A stretch of 36,894 bases of DNA from Pseudomonadota bacterium (GCA_023392975.1 JAEWNA010000081.1:1-36894), one strand, 5' to 3'; positions 1 through 9,801 are shown, numbered from the stretch's first letter. Program-made: numbers and translations. The notes: generated by a model from the letters alone, not told the origin.

Positions 1-176
1 CGTCCCCAGAGATCGGGATGTTCGAGGGTCGTCATCACCGCAGACGCGATCGGCCCCGGCACGAATCAGCGTTCGCGACCCGCACAGACGATGGTGATGA
101 AATACAGGCCGCCGGGGACGGAGTGGCGTCCTCGACGGAGTGCGCGGTGCCCGGAGGGTGGAGGCATGGTGGTCAT
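1..176 (-). pseudogene. REP-associated tyrosine transposase (RAYT, TnpA_REP family), 5' part, with internal stop
   Basis: Reading the minus strand from the ATG at 176 gives a protein start with the usual RAYT N-terminal pattern: a basic stretch (LRRGRHS, residues 13-19), then PGGLYFITIV (21-30), AGRER (32-36) and a helix-like tail ending HPDLWG that runs off the window edge. RAYTs are single-domain Y1 HUH transposases that act on REP hairpins. Their catalytic His-x-His and Tyr lie further along and would be left of position 1, so they cannot be checked. An in-frame TGA (plus-strand tca at 66-68, codon 37) interrupts the frame just where an RxxLF-like motif is expected, so the copy looks inactivated unless the stop is a sequencing error. 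A REP pair lies 84 bp upstream (260-328), the usual RAYT setting. Recognition is from pattern memory, without a search. Confidence 0.65.
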
Positions 177-259
177 GCCGACAATGTGGCGAACCGGAAG
201 CGTCGTCGGTATCGGAAACGGGCGTACCGTGACGTGGGATATTTCCGATTGGGACGCGA

Positions 260-328
260 GGTCGCGACTTACGTCGCTCCTGCGAAAGCGGGCCTGCCTG
301 CTCTGTAGGAGCGACGTGAGTCGCGACC
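260..328. repeat. Inverted pair of REP palindromes (GTAG type) upstream of the RAYT remnant
   Basis: The arms 260-281 and 307-328 are inverted copies with one difference. The right copy starts GTAG (305-308) followed by GAGCGACGTGAGTCGCGACC, which itself folds (GCGAC-GTGA-GTCGC). The left copy has the degenerate head GCAG. GTAG-headed REPs next to RAYT genes are known from Stenotrophomonas and its relatives. The rest of the interval between the RAYT start and ppc shows no supportable gene. Confidence 0.8.
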
Positions 329-449
329 CGGAAGCCCGTCAGGCATGCGTCCCTGCTTCCGGCGGCTGCCCCTGCCCTGCACACGAATACATCGGCGCGG
401 CCACGCCGCTTTGTGTACTCTCGGGCCTTCGCACCCCCACTGCGAGCCC

Positions 450-3152
450 ATGATGCGTATACGCGAGACTCTCGAATTCGCCGAGACCGACACCCTGCTG
501 CGCGACGACGTGCGCCGGCTGGGCGCGATGGTCGGCGAGATGCTGGCAGAACAGGTGTCGGCCGACCTGCTCGAACAGGTCGAATCCGTCCGCCGCGCCG
601 CGATCGCCCGCCGCGAGCAGGACGAGGAGATCGATGCCCTCGCCGACCGTCTCGCCGCGGTGCCGCTGGAAGGGGCCGCGGCGCTGGTCCGTGCCTTCAC
701 CGCCTACTTCGGCGCCGTGAACCTCGCCGAACGCGTGCATCGCATCCGCCGCCGCCGCGACTACCAGCGCCGCACCAACGATCCGCAGCCCGGGGGCCTG
801 ACCGCCGTGCTGGCGTCGCTGCGCGACGATGGCGTGACGCTGGACGAACTGCGCGCGCTGCTGCCGCGGCTGCGGATCGAGCCGGTGTTCACCGCGCATC
901 CGACCGAAGCCATGCGCCGCGCGCTGCTGCTGAAGGAGCGCACGATCGTCGAGCGCCTGATCGCCGACATCGACCGCCAGCGCACGCCAGCCGAACGCGG
1001 CGCGGACACCGCGCGCATCCGCCAGGCATTGACCGCGACCTGGCAGACCGCCGACGCGCCGCCGCAGCGGCCCACGGTGGCCGACGAGGTCGACCACATT
1101 GGCTTCTACCTGCATTCGGTGCTGTTCCGCGCGCTGCCGGTGTTCTACGAAGTCTTCGCCGAGGCGATCGAAACGGTCTACGGCGAACGCCTCGACCTGC
1201 CGCCGCTGCTGCGCTTCGGTACCTGGGTCGGCGGCGACATGGACGGCAATCCGAACGTCGGCGCCGACACCATCCGCGCGGCCCTGTCCGCGCAGCGCAC
1301 GAGCGTGCTGCACAGCCACCGCACCGACCTGCAGGCGCTGGCCGAGATCCTGACCCAGAGCCGCGGCCGGATCGGCGTGGACGACGCGGTCGAAACCCGC
1401 ATCGCCGCGTACACGGCGCTGCTGCCCGAGACCGCGGCGCGGTTGAGCCCGCGGCTCACCGACATGCCCTACCGGCAGCTGATCAACCTGATGCGCGGTC
1501 GTCTCGCGGCGGCGCTCTCGGGCGAAGCGGGCGCCTACACGAAGGCCGACGAACTGATCGCCGACCTGCACACGATCGACGCCAGCCTGCGCCACCACCG
1601 CGGCGAGCACGCCGGCCGCTTCGCGCTGCAGCGCGTGCTGTGGCGCGTGCGCACCTTCGGTTTCCATCTGGCGACGCTCGACCTGCGCCAGGATTCGGGC
1701 ACGCACGATGCCGCGCTGGCGGCCCTTCTGCACGACGACGGCTGGGCCGCGCGTCCGGTGGCCGAGCGCGTCGATCGCCTGCATGCGCTGATCGCCGATC
1801 CGACGGCCGCAGATGCAGGTGCCGAGGGCGCGCAGTCGACGCTGGCGGTGATGCGCACCGTGCACGAACTTCGCAAGACTCACGGCGCGCACGCGTTCGG
1901 CCCTTACATCATCAGCATGAGCCGCAGCGCCGCCGACGCGCTGGCGGTGCTGGCGCTGGCGCGGGTGGCCGGCTGCGTCGAGGGCCGCCAGGTGCCGCTT
2001 GATGTCGCGCCCCTGTTCGAGACCATCGACGACCTGCGTGCCGCACCGGAAGTGATGCGCGCGCTGTTCGACGATCCGGTATATCGCCGCCATCTCGATG
2101 CGCGCGGCGGGCAGCAGACGGTGATGCTCGGCTATTCCGACAGCGCGAAGGACGGCGGCCTGCTGGCCTCGCGTTGGTCGCTGCAGCGCACCCAGGTCGA
2201 ACTGCACGAACTGTCGCAACAGGCCGGCGTGCGCATCGTGTTCTTCCACGGCCGCGGCGGTTCGGTCAGCCGCGGCGGCGGCAAGACCGAACGCGCGATC
2301 ATCGCCGCACCGCGCGGCACGGTCGACGGCGTGCTGCGCGTGACCGAGCAGGGCGAGGTGATCCACCGCAAGTACGGCATCCGCGCGCTGGCGCTGCGCA
2401 ACCTCGAGCAGGCGACCGGCGCGGTGCTGCGCGCGAGCCTGCGCCCGCGCCCGCCCGAGCCGCGCGAGGCGCAGTGGCGCGCGATCGCTGGCGAGCTGGC
2501 GCAGGTGTCGCGCGCGCACTACCGCGCGCTGGTGCACGAGCGCGACGATTTCCCGGCGTATTTCCGCACGGCGACGCCGATCGACGTGATCGAACGCCTG
2601 CGCCTGGGCTCGCGGCCGTCGAAGCGGCGCGAGGGCGGCATCGAGGCGCTGCGTGCGATCCCGTGGGTGTTCGCCTGGTCGCAGAACCGCAGCGGCCTCA
2701 CCGGCTGGTACGGCGTCGGCACTGCGCTGGCCCATGGCATCGAGACGCACGGCCGCGAAACACTCGCCGACATGGCGCGCGACTGGCCGTTCTTCGCGGC
2801 GATGCTGGACGACCTCGAGATGCTGCTGGCGAAGTCCGATCTCGCGATCTTCGAGCGCTATTCGCGCCTCGCTGGCGATCGGCACGACGCTTTCTATCCT
2901 GGCATCGCCGAGGAGTTCGAGCGCACCGTCGACACGCTGCTCGCGCTGCGCGATCGCCCGCAGCTGCTGGAGGACGACTATCGCCTGCGTCTGTCGATCC
3001 GCCTGCGCAATCCCTACGTCGATCCGATCAGCCTGCTGCAGGTGGAACTGCTGCGCCGCTGGCGCGAGGCCGGCCGCGAGGACGGTCCGCTGCTGGAGGC
3101 GCTGGTGACGACGGTGAACGGCATCGCCGCGGGCATCCAGAACACGGGTTGA
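450..3152 (+). CDS. ppc: Phosphoenolpyruvate carboxylase
   Basis: This enzyme carboxylates phosphoenolpyruvate with bicarbonate to oxaloacetate, refilling the TCA cycle; it is cytoplasmic and normally a homotetramer. The 900-residue product is full length for the bacterial family. It shows FTAHPTEA with the catalytic His150, YSDSAKDGG (562-570, Lys567), FHGRGGSVSRGGG (His600, Arg602), and the typical C-terminus ending QNTG. The frame is open further upstream, but the ATG pair at 450/453 was chosen because homology begins there (RIRETLEFAETD, then LLRDDVRRLG). No good Shine-Dalgarno site is visible. It is a single gene followed by a capA-like gene after 67 bp. Long open frames on the opposite strand are a by-product of the high GC and are not genes. 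Confidence 0.97.
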   Translation: MMRIRETLEFAETDTLLRDDVRRLGAMVGEMLAEQVSADLLEQVESVRRAAIARREQDEEIDALADRLAAVPLEGAAALVRAFTAYFGAVNLAERVHRIRRRRDYQRRTNDPQPGGLTAVLASLRDDGVTLDELRALLPRLRIEPVFTAHPTEAMRRALLLKERTIVERLIADIDRQRTPAERGADTARIRQALTATWQTADAPPQRPTVADEVDHIGFYLHSVLFRALPVFYEVFAEAIETVYGERLDLPPLLRFGTWVGGDMDGNPNVGADTIRAALSAQRTSVLHSHRTDLQALAEILTQSRGRIGVDDAVETRIAAYTALLPETAARLSPRLTDMPYRQLINLMRGRLAAALSGEAGAYTKADELIADLHTIDASLRHHRGEHAGRFALQRVLWRVRTFGFHLATLDLRQDSGTHDAALAALLHDDGWAARPVAERVDRLHALIADPTAADAGAEGAQSTLAVMRTVHELRKTHGAHAFGPYIISMSRSAADALAVLALARVAGCVEGRQVPLDVAPLFETIDDLRAAPEVMRALFDDPVYRRHLDARGGQQTVMLGYSDSAKDGGLLASRWSLQRTQVELHELSQQAGVRIVFFHGRGGSVSRGGGKTERAIIAAPRGTVDGVLRVTEQGEVIHRKYGIRALALRNLEQATGAVLRASLRPRPPEPREAQWRAIAGELAQVSRAHYRALVHERDDFPAYFRTATPIDVIERLRLGSRPSKRREGGIEALRAIPWVFAWSQNRSGLTGWYGVGTALAHGIETHGRETLADMARDWPFFAAMLDDLEMLLAKSDLAIFERYSRLAGDRHDAFYPGIAEEFERTVDTLLALRDRPQLLEDDYRLRLSIRLRNPYVDPISLLQVELLRRWREAGREDGPLLEALVTTVNGIAAGIQNTG

Positions 3153-3219
3153 GGGGCGGAATCCCTACCGGACCTTCGACACATGGCCCCCGGGGGTGGC
3201 CGGATGCGACACTCCGGCG

Positions 3220-4191
3220 ATGCGCCGTATCGCCGCCGTCCTGCTGTGCTTCGCCCTCGTGCCTGCCGCCCACGCCGCGGAGCGCCGCGTCGAGATCGCC
3301 TTCGTCGGCGACATCATGGTCGCGGAGACGCCGGGCGAGCTGATCGCCCGCGGCACCGATCCGTTCGCGCCGATGGCCGCATGGCTGCAACGCGCGGACC
3401 TGCGGGTGGGCAATCTCGAATGCGTGGTCGCCACCGGCGGTACCGCGCTGGACAAGCCGTTCACGTTCCGCGCCGATCCGCGCACGCTGCCGGTGCTGGC
3501 ACGGCACTTCGACGGCTTCACCGTCGCCAACAACCACTCCGGCGATTTCGGCGACGCCGCGTTCGCCGAACAGCTGTCGCTGATGCGCCAGGCCGGCATG
3601 CCCTGGTTCGGCGGCGGCGACGACCTGGAAGCTGCGCACCGGCCGTGGATCGTCGAACGCAACGGCCTGCGCATCGCATTCCTCGGCTATGTCGAATTCA
3701 AGCCGCGATCGTTCGAGGCCGGCGTCGGCCGCCCCGGCGTCGCATGGAGCGGCGAGGACGAGCAGGTGCTGGCGGACATCGTCGCGGCGCGCACGCAGTC
3801 CCACGCCGACCTCGTCATCCCGTTCATGCACTGGGGATGGGAAGAGGAAGGCGCCCCCAGTCCGCGCCAACGCGCGTTCGCCCGCGCGATGCTCGATGCC
3901 GGTGCGGACATGGTCGTCGGTGCGCACCCGCACGTGACGCAGGGCGCGGACATTCACGACGGCAAGCCGATCGTCTACAGCCTCGGCAATTTCCTGTTCA
4001 ACGGCTTCGACACCGAGGCCACGCGCACCGGCTGGACGCTGGAAGCGACGCTCGACGCCCGCGGCGTGGTCGCGTGGCGCACGCGCGTCGTGCGCCTGGA
4101 CGACGACGGCGTGCCGCATCCCGATCCCGCCGCCGAAAGCCCCTGCGGCCGACGCAGCGACACGCAACCGAGGCTGTGCCATGGCCCGTGA
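3220..4191 (+). CDS. CapA-family secreted metallophosphoesterase-like protein
   Basis: This 323-residue protein has a clear Sec signal peptide (MRRIAAVLL core, cleavage expected after AHA near residue 17). It belongs to the CapA/PgsA superfamily, a calcineurin-like fold first linked to poly-gamma-glutamate capsule synthesis. Family signatures in order are FVGDIMV (metal site), VGNLECV, ANNHSGDFG, IPFMHWGWE, VVGAHPHVTQG and YSLGNFLF. No capB/capC partners lie nearby, so a capsule role is not supported; a periplasmic phosphoesterase of unknown substrate is the safe reading. A start at 3196 is possible, but the ATG at 3220 places the signal peptide properly. The end overlaps the next gene by 11 bp, which suggests co-translation. 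Confidence 0.85.
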   Translation: MRRIAAVLLCFALVPAAHAAERRVEIAFVGDIMVAETPGELIARGTDPFAPMAAWLQRADLRVGNLECVVATGGTALDKPFTFRADPRTLPVLARHFDGFTVANNHSGDFGDAAFAEQLSLMRQAGMPWFGGGDDLEAAHRPWIVERNGLRIAFLGYVEFKPRSFEAGVGRPGVAWSGEDEQVLADIVAARTQSHADLVIPFMHWGWEEEGAPSPRQRAFARAMLDAGADMVVGAHPHVTQGADIHDGKPIVYSLGNFLFNGFDTEATRTGWTLEATLDARGVVAWRTRVVRLDDDGVPHPDPAAESPCGRRSDTQPRLCHGP

Positions 4192-4579
4192 TCGTCGGCT
4201 GGCCGCGCTGGCCATGGCGGCGCTGTTGGCGTGCGCCTCGCAGGCACGCGCCGACAGCGTACACTGCCACATCGTCTACGGCGGCGAGGATTTCACCGTC
4301 GACGCCGCACCCACCACCACGCCGTATCGCGTCGCCGGGCAGAAGGTCGGCCGCTATTTCGAATTCCGCGCGGTGTACGTGCCCGCCACCGAACCTGCGG
4401 CCGCGATCAATCTCTACGTCTCCGGCGTGGTCACCGGCGACGCCGTGCCGATCCACCAGCTGAAGTTCCGGCCGCCGTTCCCCGCCAACGGCACGGACCA
4501 CGGCTTCACCGGCCTGCACTTCGTCTACGAGCCGACCAAGGGCAGCGAACTGCAGTACTGGTGCGAACGCCTGCCCTGA
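4181..4579 (+). CDS. Small secreted protein of unknown function
   Basis: This gives a 132-residue protein with an N-terminal signal peptide (basic MARDRR, hydrophobic core, cleavage expected after ARA near residue 24). The mature part is about 108 residues with two Cys (near the mature N-terminus and near the C-terminus) that could form a disulphide. It is rich in beta-forming segments. I do not recognise a family. The ATG overlaps the end of the capA-like gene by 11 bp, so the two are probably co-expressed, and a hairpin (4590-4623) follows the stop. Confidence 0.75.
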   Translation: MARDRRLAALAMAALLACASQARADSVHCHIVYGGEDFTVDAAPTTTPYRVAGQKVGRYFEFRAVYVPATEPAAAINLYVSGVVTGDAVPIHQLKFRPPFPANGTDHGFTGLHFVYEPTKGSELQYWCERLP

Positions 4580-4589
4580 AGTCGTGGAC

Positions 4590-4623
4590 GCCGGGCGGTG
4601 CCGGATCGCGGCCGCCGCCCGGC
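4590..4623. terminator. GC-rich hairpin between convergent genes
   Basis: The arms GCCGGGCGG (4590-4598) and CCGCCCGGC (4615-4623) pair perfectly. The hairpin lies between two convergent stops (4579 and 4631). It has no U-tract, so a bidirectional terminator role is inferred from position. Confidence 0.5.
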
Positions 4624-4630
4624 GCATGCC

Positions 4631-5077
4631 TCAGAGGATGTTGAGCGTGTCGATCATCGTGTTGAACGGCGAGTTGATCGACGTGGTCTGGTAGGAGAAC
4701 GTGCCGCCCTGGTAACCATCGATGTTCCAGTAGCGCGTGTAGCCGACGATGGTCTGGCCGGGGCTGCACGGGGTCAGGAAGTTGCTGCCGCAGAAGGCGA
4801 CGGTCTGGTAGTTCGCCGTGGACGGCAGCGTGGTGCCGTTGATCTTTGCGATGCGGACGGTGCCGTAGCCGACTTCCACCGTCAGCACGCGCAGCTGCGC
4901 GCCGCCGTGGTCCAGCGTGGTCGAAGCCTGAGCGTCGGCGATCGGCTCCCACCCCTGGTTCGACGAACCGACATAGCGCACCTGGACGTACGACAGCGGC
5001 GGCGCGGGCGCGGCAGCGACGGTGGCGGTCGCCAGCATCGCGAGGCTGGTCAAGGCCAGCATGGCTTTCTTCTTCAC
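4631..5077 (-). CDS. Small secreted protein of unknown function
   Basis: The GTG start at 5077 was chosen because it follows a strong ribosome site (AAGGAGG, 8 nt upstream) and gives a clean signal peptide (VKKKAMLALTSLAMLATATV, cleavage near AAA). The product is 148 residues. The mature part is beta-rich with two Cys (FCGSNFLTPCSPG). I do not recognise a family. A longer frame upstream to 5230 reads GC-rich non-coding-looking residues and is rejected. The gene is divergent from frmR, with 248 bp between them, and converges on the capA-like pair. Confidence 0.8.
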   Translation of the reverse strand: MKKKAMLALTSLAMLATATVAAAPAPPLSYVQVRYVGSSNQGWEPIADAQASTTLDHGGAQLRVLTVEVGYGTVRIAKINGTTLPSTANYQTVAFCGSNFLTPCSPGQTIVGYTRYWNIDGYQGGTFSYQTTSINSPFNTMIDTLNIL

Positions 5078-5209
5078 GGAAACCCTCCTTGTGCTTGTGG
5101 ACGTCGCGCGGGAAAGCGCGTCATGCGGCGTGCTGCCTCCATTGCGCTCCCTCCGCCGTGGCCCCGACGGGACCGACGCGCAGGGTCGCAGCCATCGACC
5201 GCTGAGGGC

Positions 5210-5227
5210 ATCCCGCAGATGCGGGAT
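5210..5227. promoter_or_regulatory. 18-bp palindrome in the divergent control region
   Basis: The arms ATCCCGCA and TGCGGGAT flank a 2-nt centre. It lies between a divergently read secreted-protein gene and frmR. It could be an operator for an unknown regulator or a chance hairpin in GC-rich DNA. Confidence 0.3.
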
Positions 5228-5309
5228 CACGACGCACCAAAATCGATCCGCCCATGCCGGCGCACGCGGCGGAAAGGCCCGGGTCGATGGACGCGGCCCC
5301 CGGAATCCG

Positions 5310-5325
5310 TATACTCCCCCCCACT

Positions 5326-5326
<1 letters not shown>
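5310..5326 (+). promoter_or_regulatory. Candidate FrmR operator overlapping the -10 box and frmR start codon
   Basis: TACTCCCCCCCACTA (5312-5326) matches 14 of 15 positions of the type-1 operator of the RcnR/FrmR/CsoR class (TACT, a C- or G-tract, AGTA). TATACT at 5310-5315 is a good -10 element inside it. Transcription from that box would begin about 4 nt before the ATG at 5326, so the frmR message would be leaderless or nearly so. No convincing -35 element was found. Confidence 0.6.
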
Positions 5327-6718
<1,392 letters not shown>

Positions 6719-6791
6719 CCCCATCCGCGGCGGGGGGCCGCGCGATCCGCGCGCCCTCCGCGAACGTCACGGCAGCACCGGAGATCGCCGC

Positions 6792-7634
6792 TTGAGTCTG
6801 GAACGCATCGAACATCGCGCCTGCTTCGGCGGCTGGCAGGACGTCTACCGCCATCACTCCGACGCGCTGGAATGCGCGATGCAGGTGGCAGTGTACCTGC
6901 CGCCGCAGGCCGAACAGCGGCGCTGCCCGGTGCTGTACTGGCTGTCGGGCCTCACCTGCACCGAACAGAACTTCATCACCAAGGCCGGCGCGCAGCGCTA
7001 CGCCGCGGAACACGGCGTGATCGTGGTCGCCCCGGACACCAGCCCGCGCGGCGACGACGTGGCGGATGCCGACGGCTACGACCTCGGCAAGGGCGCGGGT
7101 TTCTACGTCGACGCCACGCAGGCGCCGTGGTCGTCCCACTACCGCATGCAGCACTACGTCGCGAACGAGCTGCCGGCCTGGGTGGACGCGCACTTCCCGA
7201 ACAACGGTGCACGGGCCATCAGCGGGCATTCGATGGGCGGCCACGGCGCACTGGTGACGGCACTGCGCAACCCGGGGCGCTACCAGAGCGTGTCGGCGTT
7301 CGCGCCGATCGTCGCGCCCTCGCAGGTGCCGTGGGGACAGAAGGCCTTTTCGGCCTACCTCGGCGACGATCGCGAGAGCTGGAAGGCGTGGGACGCCTGC
7401 GAATTGCTCGCGACGGCGCAGGAACGGCTGCCGCTGCTGATCGACCAGGGCGGCGACGACGAATTCCTCGACACCCAGCTGCAGCCGCACCGCCTGCTGG
7501 AAGCCTGCGACGCGGTCGATCATCCCCTCGACCTGCGCATCCGCCCGGGCTACGACCACAGCTACTACTTCATCGCCAGCTTCATCGGCGAGCACTTCAT
7601 CTTCCACATGCGCCAGCTCAGCCGCACGCGCTGA
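6792..7634 (+). CDS. fghA: S-formylglutathione hydrolase
   Basis: This enzyme hydrolyses S-formylglutathione to formate and glutathione, the last step of the pathway. The 280-residue esterase-D-type alpha/beta hydrolase has the nucleophile Ser147 in GHSMGG, an acid at Asp222/Asp223 in DQGGDDEFL and His256 in GYDHSYYF. WLSGLTCTEQNF is a family hallmark. The start appears to be TTG at 6792, with a GGAG about 9 nt upstream; homology begins at once after it. There are 73 bp between frmA and this gene, and a REP doublet 31 bp after its stop probably ends the transcript. Confidence 0.95.
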   Translation: MSLERIEHRACFGGWQDVYRHHSDALECAMQVAVYLPPQAEQRRCPVLYWLSGLTCTEQNFITKAGAQRYAAEHGVIVVAPDTSPRGDDVADADGYDLGKGAGFYVDATQAPWSSHYRMQHYVANELPAWVDAHFPNNGARAISGHSMGGHGALVTALRNPGRYQSVSAFAPIVAPSQVPWGQKAFSAYLGDDRESWKAWDACELLATAQERLPLLIDQGGDDEFLDTQLQPHRLLEACDAVDHPLDLRIRPGYDHSYYFIASFIGEHFIFHMRQLSRTR

Positions 7635-7665
7635 GCTGGCGCGCGCACATGCCTCTCGTACCTCT

Positions 7666-7734
7666 GTAGAGCGGAGCGCAGCTCCGCTGCACACCTCTCC
7701 GGAGACGGGGCAGCGGAGCTGCGCTCCGCTCTAC
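7666..7734. repeat. Perfect head-to-head GTAG REP doublet, probable bidirectional terminator
   Basis: The 25-nt arms 7666-7690 and 7710-7734 are exact inverted copies separated by 19 nt. Each begins GTAG and contains the palindrome AGCGGAGC-GCA-GCTCCGCT. It lies between the convergent fghA and the Dph6-like gene. The GTAG of the right copy, read on the minus strand, supplies the TAG stop codon of the Dph6-like gene (7731-7733). Confidence 0.85.
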
Positions 7735-8441
7735 GACGACGGCGATGCCGGCAGGAAATCGGTGTAGGCGAAGCGGTCCTCGCGCAGGATGCGTTCGCCC
7801 CGCGCGACCGCGATCGGCGCGGCGAACATCGGCCCGGCGTGGGCCAGCGTGTGGAATTCGCCGTTCTCGCCGCAGGGATCGCAGGTCGTTGGCAGGTCGC
7901 GCAACAGATCGGCATCGAAGTCACGGCCGCTGAAGGCCGCATCGAGCTGCGTGGTATCGACGCAGGTCAGCGATGCGCGCAGGCCGGCGTCGAGCATCGC
8001 CTGCGCGACACGCGTGGTGTGCCCCGGCGCGGGATCGAAGATCGGGAAATGCGGGGTCCAGCCGAGCTCGGCGCACTGCGCTTCGCGCCAGGCGCGGATG
8101 TCGGCCAGGAACAGGTCGCCGAACGCGATGTCGCGCAGCCCGGGCCAGCGCGCCTGTGCGCGTGCGAGGGCATCCGCGAACGCATCGCGATAGGTCGTGT
8201 TGTCCGCGCGCTGCGGCATCCACGCCTCGATCACCGGCAGGCCGCAGGCCTCGGCCTGCGCCTGCAGCAGCGCGCGGCGGATGCCCTGCATCGCGATGCG
8301 GTCGTAGCCTTCGGTCAGGGTGGTGACGAGGCCGACGACTTCGACCTCCGCTTCGCCTGCGGCGGCCCGCTGCCGCAGCGTGTGCAACGTCCAGGCCGCG
8401 TCCTTGCCGCCACTCCAGGACAGCAGGAGCGGCCGGGTCAT
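7731..8441 (-). CDS. Dph6-like PP-loop ATP pyrophosphatase domain protein
   Basis: The 236-residue protein has the N-type PP-loop SWSGGKDA (residues 8-15) that binds ATP for adenylation. It also has the family motifs FGDLFLADIRAWRE and CDPCGENGEFHT typical of the diphthine-ammonia ligase (Dph6/ATP_bind_4) family. Eukaryotic members amidate diphthine on EF2. Bacteria lack diphthamide, so the bacterial substrate is unknown and the usual name diphthine-ammonia ligase would mislead. The ATG at 8441 overlaps the upstream gene stop by 4 bp (ATGA), indicating translational coupling. The stop codon lies inside a REP palindrome. Confidence 0.85.
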   Translation of the reverse strand: MTRPLLLSWSGGKDAAWTLHTLRQRAAAGEAEVEVVGLVTTLTEGYDRIAMQGIRRALLQAQAEACGLPVIEAWMPQRADNTTYRDAFADALARAQARWPGLRDIAFGDLFLADIRAWREAQCAELGWTPHFPIFDPAPGHTTRVAQAMLDAGLRASLTCVDTTQLDAAFSGRDFDADLLRDLPTTCDPCGENGEFHTLAHAGPMFAAPIAVARGERILREDRFAYTDFLPASPSS

Positions 8442-8779
8442 GCCGCGGTGACGTCCCTCAGCTGCCAGCCGCGACCGGCGAGCAGTTGCAGGCGATGCTT
8501 GAGCACCGTGCTCGACAGCCCGGTGGTGACGACCAGGTCGATGCGCAGGTCGTTCTGCTCGCCGGTCACCGTCGCCTCGGGGTCGACCGCCCCCAGCGCA
8601 TTCTCGATCTCGTCCGGATCGTCCTGGGTCGCGGCCCAGCGCCGGAACAGCGCGTCGGTACGCAGCGCCGCCTGCAGTTCGTCGGCGAGGCCTGCGGCGC
8701 CGTGCGAACGGAACGCGAACGCGCCCGCGGCGGCGAGCGCGGCGGGTTCGGGAAGGCTGATGTAGTAGCGGTTGCGCAT
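8438..8779 (-). CDS. Conserved-looking small protein, unknown function
   Basis: This gives a 113-residue protein from the ATG at 8779; a GTG at 8788 is the alternative. It starts MRNRYYISLPEP, has an alanine-rich helical middle, an acidic segment (DDPDEIENALG) and ends GWQLRDVTAA. I do not recognise a family. It is coupled to the Dph6-like gene by a 4-bp overlap, and this suggests a shared role. An inverted repeat spans its start codon (8778-8810). Confidence 0.7.
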   Translation of the reverse strand: MRNRYYISLPEPAALAAAGAFAFRSHGAAGLADELQAALRTDALFRRWAATQDDPDEIENALGAVDPEATVTGEQNDLRIDLVVTTGLSSTVLKHRLQLLAGRGWQLRDVTAA

Positions 8780-8810
8780 GCTGGCCACTCGCGGAAGGAG
8801 TGGTCAGCAT
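8778..8810 (-). promoter_or_regulatory. Hairpin enclosing the start codon region of the small gene at 8779
   Basis: The arms 8778-8790 and 8798-8810 pair at 12 of 13 positions with a 7-nt loop. On the minus-strand transcript the 3' arm covers the likely ribosome site and the first bases of the ATG, so folding would hide the start. No intrinsic U-tract is seen. Regulation of translation is inferred. Confidence 0.4.
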
Positions 8811-8856
8811 ACCGTGCCGCCCGCATGGCGGCACGACGCCGCAAACCGCACGATCG

Positions 8857-9801
8857 TCAGGCGGTGAAGGTATGCGGCTCGGCTGCGAAACCCATCACCA
8901 GCGAGCCCTTGCCGACGTTGACCATGCCGGTGAGACTCATCACGCTTTCGAAGACCTCGACGCCGGCATCGCGGCAACCGTCGATCAGCGAGGCGTAACC
9001 GGGCAGGTTGCGCATCTCGTCGAGTTCTCCGCCGTAGCTCAGGCAGATCGTGGGCGTCATCAGTCCGGCGCGCACGCGCTCGACGCCGAACCCGAACAGG
9101 CGCCGCACCGCGGCGTCCCAGCCACGGATCTTCGCCACCGGCCGCGTTTCGCCGCGGTTGCAGTACAGCACCGGCTTGATGTCGAGCGCAGAGCCCAGGG
9201 TCGCGCTGAGCAGGCCCACGCTCTTGTCGCCCTTGGTCCTGGCCCGCGAGCGCAGATACATCAGGTCGCTCGGCACCATGTAGGCATGGGTGTTGATCGC
9301 GAGGTTCTCCAGCCGTGCGCGGATCTTCGCGACGCCGTCGCCCTCGCGGATCATGCGGATTGCCTCGACCGCGGTGACGCCCTGCCCGGCGAACAATTGC
9401 TGGGTGTCGATCACCCGCAGCGCAAACGGCGACGTGTGGCCCGCCGCGGTACGCATCGGCCGGTAGTCGTTGAGGATGACGAAACTGGCCTGCATCGCGT
9501 TGTCGTGGATCGGACTGCGCGTGCGGGTGATGGTGAGGCAGAAGACGTAGTCGTAGTCGATGACCAGCTTCTTCAGGAACACGTCGCGGATCTGCTCGAC
9601 CGAGAACGGCATCGTCTCGGCCTCCGCACCGCGTTCGGCGACGTGGGAATGCAGGAATTCGAGCGTGGCCTGCTCGTTGCGGTGGTCGGCGAGCACCGCG
9701 TCCCCGATCTTTACCGTGATCGGGAGGATTTCGACGTGATTCCGTTCAATGAAGCTCCCTGGCAGGTCGCATGCCGAATCGACGACAAGACCTATGCGCA
9801 T
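8857..9801 (-). CDS. DegV family fatty-acid-binding protein
   Basis: The 314-residue protein opens with the DegV signature MRIGLVVDSACDLP and continues with ILPITVKIGD. DegV/FakB proteins bind a single fatty acid between two domains; in Firmicutes they present it to the kinase FakA. No FakA-like gene is visible here, and proteobacterial roles are unclear. The middle (FCLTITRTRSPIHDNAM, then VIDTQQLFAGQG) and C-terminal parts follow the family layout at about the usual length. The ATG at 9801 is chosen because the family N-terminus starts there. It appears to be monocistronic. Confidence 0.88.
   Translation of the reverse strand: MRIGLVVDSACDLPGSFIERNHVEILPITVKIGDAVLADHRNEQATLEFLHSHVAERGAEAETMPFSVEQIRDVFLKKLVIDYDYVFCLTITRTRSPIHDNAMQASFVILNDYRPMRTAAGHTSPFALRVIDTQQLFAGQGVTAVEAIRMIREGDGVAKIRARLENLAINTHAYMVPSDLMYLRSRARTKGDKSVGLLSATLGSALDIKPVLYCNRGETRPVAKIRGWDAAVRRLFGFGVERVRAGLMTPTICLSYGGELDEMRNLPGYASLIDGCRDAGVEVFESVMSLTGMVNVGKGSLVMGFAAEPHTFTA

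Noticed and set aside
339..2885. An 848-codon open frame on the minus strand opposite ppc
   Set aside because: It is the antisense of a well-supported ppc gene; long empty frames on both strands are normal at this GC, and the product has no recognisable motif.
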